Under the pieces are notes generated by a model. The model did not search any database. It saw nothing but the letters and a program-made list of their open reading frames with translations, and had not been told where the DNA came from. A stretch of DNA of 64,000 nt, from assembly GCA_964503275.1 (NCBI GenBank), contig CAZCZO010000004.1, positions 1-64,000 on the forward strand. Direction: 5' to 3'. This DNA is from DASRAP01 sp964503275 (GTDB taxonomy: Bacteria; Gemmatimonadota; Gemmatimonadetes; Gemmatimonadales; Gemmatimonadaceae). The position numbers and the translations under genes are program-made. This document shows, one piece after another, positions 44,784-53,900 of the stretch; position 1 is the first letter of the stretch, and each line of letters starts with the position of its first letter.

Positions 44784-45164
44784 ATGCATCGCCGCTGGAC
44801 GGTCGCCAATGGCGTGATGCTCTCGGCGTTCGCGCTGAGCGTCGTGGTCCAACTGAACGACCCCGATCCCTTTCTGTGGATCGGGATCTGGGGAGCCGCC
44901 GCCACCGCGTGCGCGCTGGAACTGATGGGCCGAGGTGGCGTGGGGTTTCCGGCCGCCGTCGGCATCATCACGCTGGGCTATGCGTTACAGCTCGCGCCCG
45001 GAGTGCTCGGCGCGGTGCCGTTCGGCGCCATGTTCCAAGCGTGGGAGATGGCCGACACGGGCATCGAGGAGTCGCGCGAGTTCTACGGGCTGATCTGGAT
45101 CACCACCTGGATGCTCGCGTTGATGTGGCGCGCACGCCGTCGGACCTCGCGCGCGGCAGGCTGA
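44784..45164 (+). CDS. TMEM220-family membrane protein
   Basis: 126 residues with about four membrane spans. The sequence SVVVQLNDPDPFLWIGIWGAAA, with its DPDP turn between helices 1 and 2, is characteristic of the transmembrane-220 family, together with WEMADTGIEESREFYGLIW. The function is unknown. It starts 2 bases after the TonB receptor stop and probably shares its transcript. The ATG at 44784 gives a basic N-terminus (MHRRW). Confidence 0.85.
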   Translation: MHRRWTVANGVMLSAFALSVVVQLNDPDPFLWIGIWGAAATACALELMGRGGVGFPAAVGIITLGYALQLAPGVLGAVPFGAMFQAWEMADTGIEESREFYGLIWITTWMLALMWRARRRTSRAAG

Positions 45165-45186
45165 GCCCGCAGCACGCGGCGCACCC

Positions 45187-45639
45187 TCATCGCAGGGCGC
45201 GCAGGGTGCCGAGCATCATCCCGGAGTGTCCCGGAAAGAGGCAGATGAACGGGTACTCGCCCGGCACCGGCACGACGAAGTCCAGGTCGGCGCTCTTGCC
45301 TGCCGAAAGCAGGACGCTCCAGGCTATCAGCTTGTCCTTCATCTGCATCGGCACATAGCCCTCCGCGCCCGCCTGATACGCGGCCGCCGACAGGGCATCG
45401 AGGTCGTCCTCACTCTTGACGAACACGAGGTTGTGGGGAAGCGTGCCGTCGTTGGTGTAACGCACGCGCACCTTGGTCCCGGTCTTGAGTGCGATGCGGT
45501 CGGGCAGGAACTCCAGCGCGCTCCCGATCGAGCGGAGTGTGACGACCGTGTCGGGGACGAAGCTGGACTGTGCGGTGACGAGCGAGGGAAGCGCGAGGGT
45601 GAGGAGGGCACCGACGGTGAGAGTGCGAAGACGCATCAT
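45187..45639 (-). CDS. Azurin-like blue copper protein
   Basis: 150 residues with signal peptide (MRLRTLTVGALLTLALPSLVTAQ). The type-1 copper ligands are visible: His in GTLPHNLVF, Cys in FICLFPGHSG, His two turns later in the same loop and a Met (GMM). FICLFPGHSGMM is typical of azurin/auracyanin cupredoxins. It would shuttle electrons in the periplasm. It overlaps the upstream transporter/ThuA fusion gene by ATGA, so an azurin is made together with that predicted oxidoreductase-like propeller; a redox partnership is inferred. Two adjacent ATGs (45639 and 45636) are possible starts. Confidence 0.9.
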   Translation of the reverse strand: MMRLRTLTVGALLTLALPSLVTAQSSFVPDTVVTLRSIGSALEFLPDRIALKTGTKVRVRYTNDGTLPHNLVFVKSEDDLDALSAAAYQAGAEGYVPMQMKDKLIAWSVLLSAGKSADLDFVVPVPGEYPFICLFPGHSGMMLGTLRALR

Positions 45640-48600
45640 CGAGCTGGATCGAAGAGGTCGGGCATCCCCCAGCGCGCGGCGACTCGCCCGAAAGCCTCGA
45701 CCAGCGGTGCGGATGCCCCTGCGGCCGCGGACCTGAGTGCGGCGCGCTGTGTGTCCGTGAACGTGGGCGCGGTCTCCTCGGGCCAGCCGAGGGCGATGCC
45801 GTTGAGGATGCCCAATGCGATCGGCGCTGGGAGTTGGGGGACCATCACGATGAGGGCGCTCGCCTCGGCCGCGTCGGCCTGCGAGGCGCGATGCCGGGTG
45901 ATGAGATCCACGCTGCGACCGACGCCGGACACGAGCACCGAGTCGCTGAAAGGCAGGCGACGCCCGAGCACGTCGCGGAGGAACTCGGCACCCTGCGTCG
46001 CACCAGCGATGCCCGCCGCTTCGGGGATCCAGCGATCGCGGGCATTCTCGGGGGCGATGAGCATCGCGGCGATCGCGCTCCGAGTCGCCGGGGTCGCCGG
46101 GATGGTCGACAGGGTCAGCAGGGCCTGCAGCCGCACGCCCGCGTCGGCATCCTGCAAGAGTCCCGTGGCGACAGTGTAGCTCACGGAGGTCGGTGAACCA
46201 CGGTCCGGAATGATCCCGGCGCGGAGCATATCATCCACGAGCCGTGCGTCGGCCGGTAGCACCTCGAGCGCCGCGCGTCGGACGGCGGCGGCGGGGTGGG
46301 TCAGTGCACGCCGTACAGCGTCCTGCGCCGTGCCGGGCGCCCTCACCAGCCCGAGCCCATCGAGCGTCCACACGGCGTGCAGGGCGCCAGGGTTCAGGCC
46401 GAGGGCATCGACCGTGTGGTCATTCACGAGGCGGATCAGCGCGGGGGCGCTCGTGGTCGCCTTGCGCTCGACGAGCAGTCGCTGAGCGGTGTGCCGCCAG
46501 AACATGTTGTCGTTGCGCAGTGCCGCGACCAGTGCGTCCGGCGACGCGGTGTCGAGGCGCAAGGCCGCGGCGCGCGGGGCGCTGTCGTAGCTGATGCGGT
46601 AGATGCGCCCGTGCAGTCGATCGCGATTGGGCGTCTCGTATGCGTTGCCCGGGCCGTTGCGGCAGCAGCCGACCGTGTCGTTCGGCGTCTTGGGGATGAG
46701 CCAGGTCGGTGTGGGATTGTGTTGCGCGACGAGCGTGTAGAAGTCCGCGACCCAGATCGCGCCGTCGGGCCCAACCTTCACCTGGACGGGAGCAGCCCAC
46801 GCATCGCGGCTTGCCATCAGCGACCATCGATTGATGGCGCGATAGCCTGAGCCGTTGGTGCGCAGTTCGAACATGCCGATCACGTGGGCCGTGGGTTCGG
46901 CGACGAAGGCGCGACTGTTCCAGTACTCCTTGGGGAAGGCACGCGCCGTGTAGATCTCGTGGGCCGCGCCAGCGGTGTAGCGCCCGAACTGGTCGACTTG
47001 CAGGATGTCCGTCACCGGGAACACGTCCATCCGGTCGGCGATATCGCGGAGCACGGGCTCGCGCACGCCGACGTTCCGGTAGTAGCGGCCCGGGATGTGG
47101 ACGAAGTTCGTGGGGTTGGAGTTCGCCGTGGACCCGAAGACCTGCCCCTCTTCGTTGAAGGCCACGCCCCACGTGTTGTTCCCTGTCCGCGCGACGTAGT
47201 CGAGCGCCGAGCCGTCGGTGGGGAATCGGAAGTAGCCCGAGCCGATGGCCCCGCGCCCGTAGGTCACCCCGCCCACCGTGCCGCGGAATCCGTTGTACCC
47301 CACCGAGCCCCAGACCTGGTTGTCGAAGCCGTAGCGCAGGTTCGAGATCGACCCGTGGGTGTCGTTGCGCGGGAAGCCCGTCATGATGATGCGCTTCTCG
47401 TCGGCGCGATCATCGCCATTCGTGTCGCGGAGGAAGAACATGTGTGGTGCCTGCGCGACCACGAGGCCGCCGTCCGCGAAGGCCAGCGACGTCGCGAGGT
47501 TGAGGCCGTCAGCGAACACCGTGACCTCGCCTGCGTCGATGATCCCGTTGCCGTTCGCATCGTCGAGGATCAGGATGCGATCATTCCCAGGCACCGAGTC
47601 CGGCAAGAGGTTGTTCGGGTAGTCCTGCGTCTCGACCGCCCACATTCGGCCCCGCGCATCCCAGGTGAAGTCGATGATGTTGCCGATGTGCGGCTCATGG
47701 GCGAACGGTCGCACCGAGAAGCGGGGCGGCAGGGTCATCAGTTGCGTCGAGAGCGTTGTGGACAGCGCCCGCTGGGCGACCTTGACCACACTGTCGGGCG
47801 TGTTCCACGGGGCGCGCTCGCCGTTGTCCAGGAACTGCTTGTACACCGGCAGCGGCACTGCGAGCTCCTGCATCGGGATGGTGGGCATCGGCACCTCGTG
47901 CATGAGTCCGCGGTCGCCGATGGCCCAGCGCGTCGCGTGATCCACGAGTTGCTGGAATCCGGCGTTCCCCCACGTTCGTTGGTCGTGGCCCCATGCGGTG
48001 TAGAACACCCGGCCGCTACCGTGCGTGCGCACCCAGGTCCATGGCTCGTCGTGCCCGTTCTCGCGTCGCACTTCCAGCACCGTGCGGTCCACCGGGTTAT
48101 GCTTGGCGTGCACGTAGGTCTCATCCCACGATTCGAAAGCGGGTACGCCGCGGATCGCGGGATGCTGGCCGTCCACGCGCACCGCGCTGAACGTGCCCGT
48201 GCCATGACTCTTGAATGCCGCGCCGACCAGCTTGATGAAGGCCTCTGAGTTCTGGAAGGACGCCGAGGCACAGTGCAGGACGATGAGTCCGTTGCCCGCG
48301 AGCACATAGGCATTGAGCGCGGCGAACTGCTGCGGCTGCACGACCATGTGGTTATTGTACAGCATGACCGCGTGGTACTTCGCGAGTTCGTCGGGCGATA
48401 GGGACGTGGGATCATCCGTGTAGAACAGGTCGATGCCGCGTCGCGCGAGCACGGGCAACAGCTGCTTTGCGCGGTCCGCGGGTCGATGATGCCCGTTGTC
48501 GCCGAGGAAGAGCACGCGAATGCGATCACCAGCGCCGAGGGCGACAGGCTGCTGCGCATCCATCGGTGTCGACGCCAGTGCGATGGCGCCGAGCACGGCG

Positions 48601-50114
48601 AGCGTCTCGCGCCGCAGCCGGACGGCGCGGTAGCCGCCGGACGCTTTGTCCCTGAGGAACATCAATCCGAAGACCAGCGTCAAGAGCAGCGCCGCCGGCG
48701 CCACATACCGGAAGCTACGTTTGCCACCTGCCAGCTCGGCGGGTTGCAGGATGGCATTGGCCTGGGCGACCGCCGGTTCGTCCGGGATCTGCGTGCCGAC
48801 GATCGCACGCAGCGCGTTCGCCGTGGCGTCGTTGTTGATGTTCCCCGTCCGCTCGGCGACCCCGAGCGCGGCGCGCGTTTGGTCGAGCGCTTCGGCCACG
48901 TCGCGGGCGCGGTAGGCGAACGCGGCCGGGTCGCTGGCACCCTCGACCTGCGCGAGGTAACCCGGGAATCGCGCGTTCGCATCGCGCAGCACGTCGGCCG
49001 TCGCCGCCGGCAGCGCCTCGGCGAGGTAGCGGTCGGCGAGCTTGCCGATCAGCGGGACCCCGACCGCGCCGGCCATGCCCAGCCCGATCCCGGCCGTCAG
49101 CACGATGCCCAGCGACCCGGTGCGCGGCGTGCGCTCACTCACCACGCCGACCATGGTCGGGAAGAAGAACGCGACGCCCCACGCGAAGATGGTCGCCGCG
49201 AGCAGCGCGGTGATCAGGCCTTCGGCGAAGCTCAACAGCACGAGCCCTGAGCCCGTGAGCACGGAGGCACCCAGCAACATCCCGGTGGGTGAGAAGCGTG
49301 CGATGAACTGACCGGAGAGCCCGCGCAGGATCGCCATCCACCCGGAGATCCAGACCAATACGAGGATGCCGTGCATGCCACCGGACTGCAGCACGGACGG
49401 GATCCAGCGCATGGGGCCGAGCTCGAGTGAGGTGGTGATCGCCATCATCGCCAGCATCAGCGAGAACAGCGGGGTGGTGACGACCGCCGTGAACATCTCG
49501 CGGATCGAGACCCCCGCCTCGGCGTTCTCGGTCTTGGGGAACTGCTGGGGCAACATCAGCACGCCATAGAGCACGCTGGGGATGTAGATCACCGCGAGCT
49601 GGTACGGCCACCGCGCGAACTCGCCACCGTAGTTCGCCATCAGGAAGCCGATGATGCCGCCGCTGATGAGCCCGATGGGGAAGAAGGCGTGGAACCAGTT
49701 GAGGCGTTTGGTCTTCTCGTCGGGATACAGCGCCGCGACAAGTGGATTGCCGCTGACCTCGATCATCCCGTTGCCGGCGGCGAGCGTGACCGCGCCCACC
49801 ATGAGGAGCCAGAACGCCGATGGGTCACCGACACGCGTCGCGGCCGCGAGCATGATCGTGATGCCGGAGACGTGACCGGCGAAGGCCAGCCGTGCGCCGT
49901 TCTTGAGGCCGATGAGTTCGATCATCGGGCCCATCACCAGGAGGGAGATGGCCATCCCCCAGAGCGCTGCGCCGGCGATGAAGCCCACCTGGTAATTGGT
50001 GAGGATGAACTCCTGCTTCAGCTGGCCGATGATGTTGCTCACCAGCGAGAATGAGGCGCCCGTCGGGATGAGGGCGAGGCAGGTGCCGAGGAAGAGCCGC
50101 GTGCGGGAGTCCAT
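45636..50114 (-). CDS. FHS-type sugar transporter fused to ThuA/propeller/HEAT protein
   Basis: One uninterrupted 1492-codon frame. Residues 1-497 are an FHS/fucose-permease-like MFS transporter with ~12 helices and a ~100-residue loop before the last (AAGNGMIEVSGNPLVAALYP, LNWFHAFFPIGLISGG). Then RRETLAVLGAIALASTPMDA reads like a signal peptide, followed by a ThuA domain (about 523-745), a PVC-type dehydrogenase-like propeller (about 800-1250) and HEAT repeats (about 1250-1480). No C-terminal CxxCH heme is present. Either this is a true fusion placing the second half in the periplasm, or two genes whose second starts at a CTG (48617) after a lost stop. It overlaps the azurin gene. Confidence 0.83.
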   Translation of the reverse strand: MDSRTRLFLGTCLALIPTGASFSLVSNIIGQLKQEFILTNYQVGFIAGAALWGMAISLLVMGPMIELIGLKNGARLAFAGHVSGITIMLAAATRVGDPSAFWLLMVGAVTLAAGNGMIEVSGNPLVAALYPDEKTKRLNWFHAFFPIGLISGGIIGFLMANYGGEFARWPYQLAVIYIPSVLYGVLMLPQQFPKTENAEAGVSIREMFTAVVTTPLFSLMLAMMAITTSLELGPMRWIPSVLQSGGMHGILVLVWISGWMAILRGLSGQFIARFSPTGMLLGASVLTGSGLVLLSFAEGLITALLAATIFAWGVAFFFPTMVGVVSERTPRTGSLGIVLTAGIGLGMAGAVGVPLIGKLADRYLAEALPAATADVLRDANARFPGYLAQVEGASDPAAFAYRARDVAEALDQTRAALGVAERTGNINNDATANALRAIVGTQIPDEPAVAQANAILQPAELAGGKRSFRYVAPAALLLTLVFGLMFLRDKASGGYRAVRLRRETLAVLGAIALASTPMDAQQPVALGAGDRIRVLFLGDNGHHRPADRAKQLLPVLARRGIDLFYTDDPTSLSPDELAKYHAVMLYNNHMVVQPQQFAALNAYVLAGNGLIVLHCASASFQNSEAFIKLVGAAFKSHGTGTFSAVRVDGQHPAIRGVPAFESWDETYVHAKHNPVDRTVLEVRRENGHDEPWTWVRTHGSGRVFYTAWGHDQRTWGNAGFQQLVDHATRWAIGDRGLMHEVPMPTIPMQELAVPLPVYKQFLDNGERAPWNTPDSVVKVAQRALSTTLSTQLMTLPPRFSVRPFAHEPHIGNIIDFTWDARGRMWAVETQDYPNNLLPDSVPGNDRILILDDANGNGIIDAGEVTVFADGLNLATSLAFADGGLVVAQAPHMFFLRDTNGDDRADEKRIIMTGFPRNDTHGSISNLRYGFDNQVWGSVGYNGFRGTVGGVTYGRGAIGSGYFRFPTDGSALDYVARTGNNTWGVAFNEEGQVFGSTANSNPTNFVHIPGRYYRNVGVREPVLRDIADRMDVFPVTDILQVDQFGRYTAGAAHEIYTARAFPKEYWNSRAFVAEPTAHVIGMFELRTNGSGYRAINRWSLMASRDAWAAPVQVKVGPDGAIWVADFYTLVAQHNPTPTWLIPKTPNDTVGCCRNGPGNAYETPNRDRLHGRIYRISYDSAPRAAALRLDTASPDALVAALRNDNMFWRHTAQRLLVERKATTSAPALIRLVNDHTVDALGLNPGALHAVWTLDGLGLVRAPGTAQDAVRRALTHPAAAVRRAALEVLPADARLVDDMLRAGIIPDRGSPTSVSYTVATGLLQDADAGVRLQALLTLSTIPATPATRSAIAAMLIAPENARDRWIPEAAGIAGATQGAEFLRDVLGRRLPFSDSVLVSGVGRSVDLITRHRASQADAAEASALIVMVPQLPAPIALGILNGIALGWPEETAPTFTDTQRAALRSAAAGASAPLVEAFGRVAARWGMPDLFDPAR

Positions 50115-50136
50115 GACGGTGGGCTGAGGGGGAACG

Positions 50137-50164
50137 GACCGACCCTAGAAGATGCAGGTCGGTC
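50137..50164 (-). promoter_or_regulatory. Inverted repeat before the transporter/ThuA fusion
   Basis: GACCGACC (50137-50144) and GGTCGGTC (50157-50164) are perfect 8-base arms separated by 12 bases. The site lies between the pxpA stop and the fusion gene start on the same strand. It could terminate the pxpA transcript or be a dimeric repressor operator for the fusion gene; a LacI-type operator would be consistent with its symmetry. Confidence 0.4.
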
Positions 50165-50210
50165 GGACGGCTCGCCATCAGGTACGCGCTCGCAACGCTC
50201 CGTGCTGTGC

Positions 50211-50933
50211 TCAGCGCGGCGCGGCGAACGGCCGGATCCCGTACCCCGCGGCGATCAACGCCTCGCGAACCGCCCGCATGATTGGCACGGCCCCCGGCGT
50301 ATCGCTGTGCACGCAGAGCGAGTCCACGGTGGGCGCGAGCCGCAGCGCCTGCGCCGCGGCGGCGGCGGCGTCGGTGATGAGCGCTCCGGGTTCCGTGCGC
50401 GGGATCAAGGTGCCGTCGTCGCGGTAGCCGCGATCGCAGAAGCCCTCGCGGGCGGTGCGCAGGCCGATCGACTCCGCCTGCCGCAGCATCTCGCTGCCCG
50501 GGAGCGCGAGGACCACCAGTCCGTCGTCCACCGAGCGGACCGCGTTGGCGATCGCGCGGGCGACCACCGCGTCGCGGGCCGCCGTGTTGTACAGTGCGCC
50601 GTGCGGCTTCACATAGCGCAGGGCCGAGTGGCTGGCGCGGCAGAACGTCGCCAAGGCCCCCACCTGATGGATGACGTATGCCGTGATCTCGCTCGGTGCG
50701 CACTGCATCGGCCGTCGTCCGAAGCCGGACACGTCGGGGTAGCCAGGGTGCGCCCCGATCGCGATGCCCTTGGCCGCCGCGGCTTCGACGGCGCGTTGCA
50801 TGATCACCGCATCGCCCGCGTGGTAGCCGCAGGCGATGTTCGCCGACGAGATCAGCGCGAACAGGGCCTCGTCCTGCGGCGGCGAGACCCCGGCGTGGCC
50901 TTCACCGAGGTCTGCGTTCAGGTCGATCCGCAT
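50211..50933 (-). CDS. pxpA: 5-oxoprolinase subunit A (LamB/YcsF family)
   Basis: 240 residues of the PxpA family, opening MRIDLNADLGEG. Other signatures are SANIACGYHAGDAVIM, GAHPGYPDVSGFGRR, YVKPHGALYN, EGFCDRGYRDDGTLIPR and VHSDTPGAV. It supplies the third subunit of 5-oxoprolinase. Normally pxpA is beside pxpB and pxpC, but here those are at 35222-36783, about 14 kb away. The present neighbour is an M14 peptidase ending 13 bases upstream. Pyroglutamyl ends released from peptides would be a fitting substrate link, which is inference. Confidence 0.93.
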   Translation of the reverse strand: MRIDLNADLGEGHAGVSPPQDEALFALISSANIACGYHAGDAVIMQRAVEAAAAKGIAIGAHPGYPDVSGFGRRPMQCAPSEITAYVIHQVGALATFCRASHSALRYVKPHGALYNTAARDAVVARAIANAVRSVDDGLVVLALPGSEMLRQAESIGLRTAREGFCDRGYRDDGTLIPRTEPGALITDAAAAAAQALRLAPTVDSLCVHSDTPGAVPIMRAVREALIAAGYGIRPFAAPR

Positions 50934-50946
50934 GACCTGCTGCCGC

Positions 50947-53900
50947 TCAGTCGCCGCCGCGCCCGCCCCCACCAGGCGCCGGCGGCGTGGCCGCCGCCGG
51001 GCGCGGCGTCGGCACGTCGTTCCAATTGATGATGCTGTTGAACACCATGTTGAACTCGCCGTGGTTCTGCCAGCGATACACCGGGTTGTTCGCGAACATG
51101 ATGACCCGTCCCTTGCCCTGATACGCGGCCGGGATGTCGACTGCGAAGGCCCGACCACGGATGTTGTTCGCGCCCTCCATCAGCCCACTGAGCACCGCGT
51201 CGTCGCCGCCGACATAAGTGGCGAGCACGTTGCTCTGGTCGGCCGCCCCCACGCGGAACACCTGGGCCGCCTGCCCGAACTTGATCGGGAAGATGCGCTC
51301 GCCGTAGCCGTAGAACACCGGGTGGTCCGGCCGCGAGACCTGCGCCTGGATCAGCGGCTTCTGGGCGTTCACGCCCTGCGGCGTCTCGAGGTCCACACTG
51401 CGCGCGAAGCCGAAGTCGATCGGGAAGCGCGACGACTGCAGCGTGGTGATCAGCGTGCCGCCGGCGCTGAGGAACTGCTCGATCGCGCGCACGCCGGCCT
51501 CACCGAATCCGCCGGTGACGTCGTCAGTCTCGCCGTACATCCCCAGGTAGCGGTATTTGTCCGACTTCTTGTACGGGATCGGGCGCGACGCCGGCGGCGC
51601 CAGGACCGATTGCCGCGTCATGGTCTGCGTCGCCATCAGGATCACGTCGTACTTCTGCGCCAGATTCCCGGCCGCGACCTGCTCCTTGTAGATGAGCTCG
51701 AAGGGGATGCCGAACTGGTCGAAGGCGTGGCGGTACCAGCCCAGTTCCTGCGTGCCGCTCCAGTTGGTGTAGATGGCGATGCGCGGCAGGTCGGCGTCGT
51801 GCGTCCGCACCGTGGGGATCGCGCTCAGGGCCGCGCCGGTGAGGCCGAGGGCGATGGCGGCCTCCCGGGCCTCGCGCAGCTGCGCATCGCTGCCGGTCAG
51901 GATGAACGATCCCGCGGGGAAGGTGACCCCCTCCGCGGTGAAGGACTCCTCAGCCACGCGCACCGCCGCACTCTTCGTGCGGAAGCGGAACGTGATCATG
52001 TGGTTCGAGCCCAGGTGCGCGACCGCGAGCCCCGCCGTGCCCGAGCCCGCGATGCTGCCCCGCAGCGTGACCTCGTTCACCGGGGTCGTGCGGGCGCGCA
52101 GGATGCTGCTGTCGGCCACCGCCGAGCAGGTCACGTTGAACGCCAGGCACATCGACCAGCCGCTGTCGTCGTAGGTGCGCAGGGCGGGGTCCGGATAGTC
52201 CTGCTTCTCGAGCAGGTTCTTGGCGAGTCGACCGTACGGCTGATCGAGCTTCACCAGGTACGAGCCGGCCGGGTAGGTGTCTGCTCCGACCTTGGTCTCC
52301 GCCGCCAGTGTGCCGACCTCGATGCCCTGGAGGCGCAGGATACGCATGAGTTCCGCGACCTTGGTCATGTCGCGCTGCACCGGGAAGACCCACGCATAGG
52401 GCGCCGAGCTCCGACCGGCCTGCAGGGAGTTCCGCGTCTTCACGTAGAAGTTCTCGAGCACCAGCTCGGGGAACATCGCGGTGAGCTGCAGGGCCGAGAG
52501 CACCCCCGTCTGCATGTAGTTGGCATTGTTGCGCCGCGTGAAGCGCGCGGGGTATCCGTCGGGGATGGGGATGCCGCGATACCATTCGCGCGGCTGCCCG
52601 CCGCCGCGCCCCGTGGGCACGCCCGCGCGGATGGGCGCACCACCAGCGGCCGCGCCCGCGCCTGCCGCGGCACCGCGCCCTCCGCCCGCGCCCGCACCTT
52701 CACCGGCCGCTGCAGCAGCGGCGCCGGCTTGCGCACCACCGGCGGCACCCGCTGCCGCGGCACCACCGGCACCAGCACCGCCGCCGGCACCACCGGCACC
52801 GCCTCGACCGCCTGCGCCCGCCGCGCCTCGCCCGCCCGCCCCCGGCGCCCCGCCGCGTCCGCCCGCTGGCGGCTGCACCGTCGGATCCACATCGCGGCCT
52901 GACTGCGTCTCGTACATGCGCATCATGCCGTTGTGGTTGTACGCCACCGAGCCGAGGTAGCCGGGCGACCAGCCGTCCATGAAGGCGTGCGTGTAGACGC
53001 CCGGCATGCCCCACTTCGTCATCTGGGAGAGCTCCCAGTTGGCGAAGAAGTTCAGCTCGCCGAACAGCAGTGGGTCGAGGTTCGGGTTCTGTGGCGGTCC
53101 CCCGCTGTAGGTGTAGAGCAGCGCCAGCGACTCGTGCAGATCGTGGATGATCGGCGGATGCGCGGTGAAGTACCAGTTGGTGATCGTGCGCATCTGCACC
53201 TGCGAGAGGTTGATGTCACGATTGTTGTCGTGGTACACGTACTTGCCCCAGTAGGGCAGCGCGGCCGAGCCCGGCGTCACGGTCGTGGTCCGGCCCGCGG
53301 CACTGTCGGCCCGCGCTGCGTCCTCGCGCTCGAGGCCTGCGTAGAACCAGTCCACATTGCGGTCCCGTCCGTCCGCGTCGGCGACGGGCGTCAGCGACAC
53401 GATCACGTTGTCGCGGATCTGCGTCATGAAGGGCGACTCCGACGCCACGAGCCGGTACGCCAGCTCCATCAGCACCTCGGAGGGGCCGGTCTCGCCGCTG
53501 TGCAGTCCGCCCATGAGGTGATAGTGCGGCTTGGTCTGCGCGATCAGTTGGCGGACCTCGGCGTCGCTCTTGCCGCGCGGATCCGCGATGCCGGCCAGGT
53601 TGGCCTTGTTCGCATCGAGGCCGCGGATGTTGGCCTCCGACGAGATCCAGACGACCACCAGCTCGCGGCCTTCGTCGGAGCGACCGATGGTCTCGATGCG
53701 CACGCGCGGCGAGGCGGCCGCAAGGGCGCGGTAGTACTTGAGGATGTCCTCGTAGTACGTGAGCTTGCGCGGCGTGCCGATGTAGTAGCCCAGCACGTCC
53801 TTCGGCGTCGGTACCCCCTGCGCCAGGGGGAGGTGGTCGACCAAGGGGCTGCCGAACTTGGCGTCGCCCGTCTGGGCGCGGTAGAAGCGCTCGTACTCCG

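Noticed and set aside
52600..52875. Possible CRISPR or tandem-repeat array
   Set aside because: The repeats are degenerate GC triplets coding Gly/Ala in frame, without constant repeats and unique spacers.
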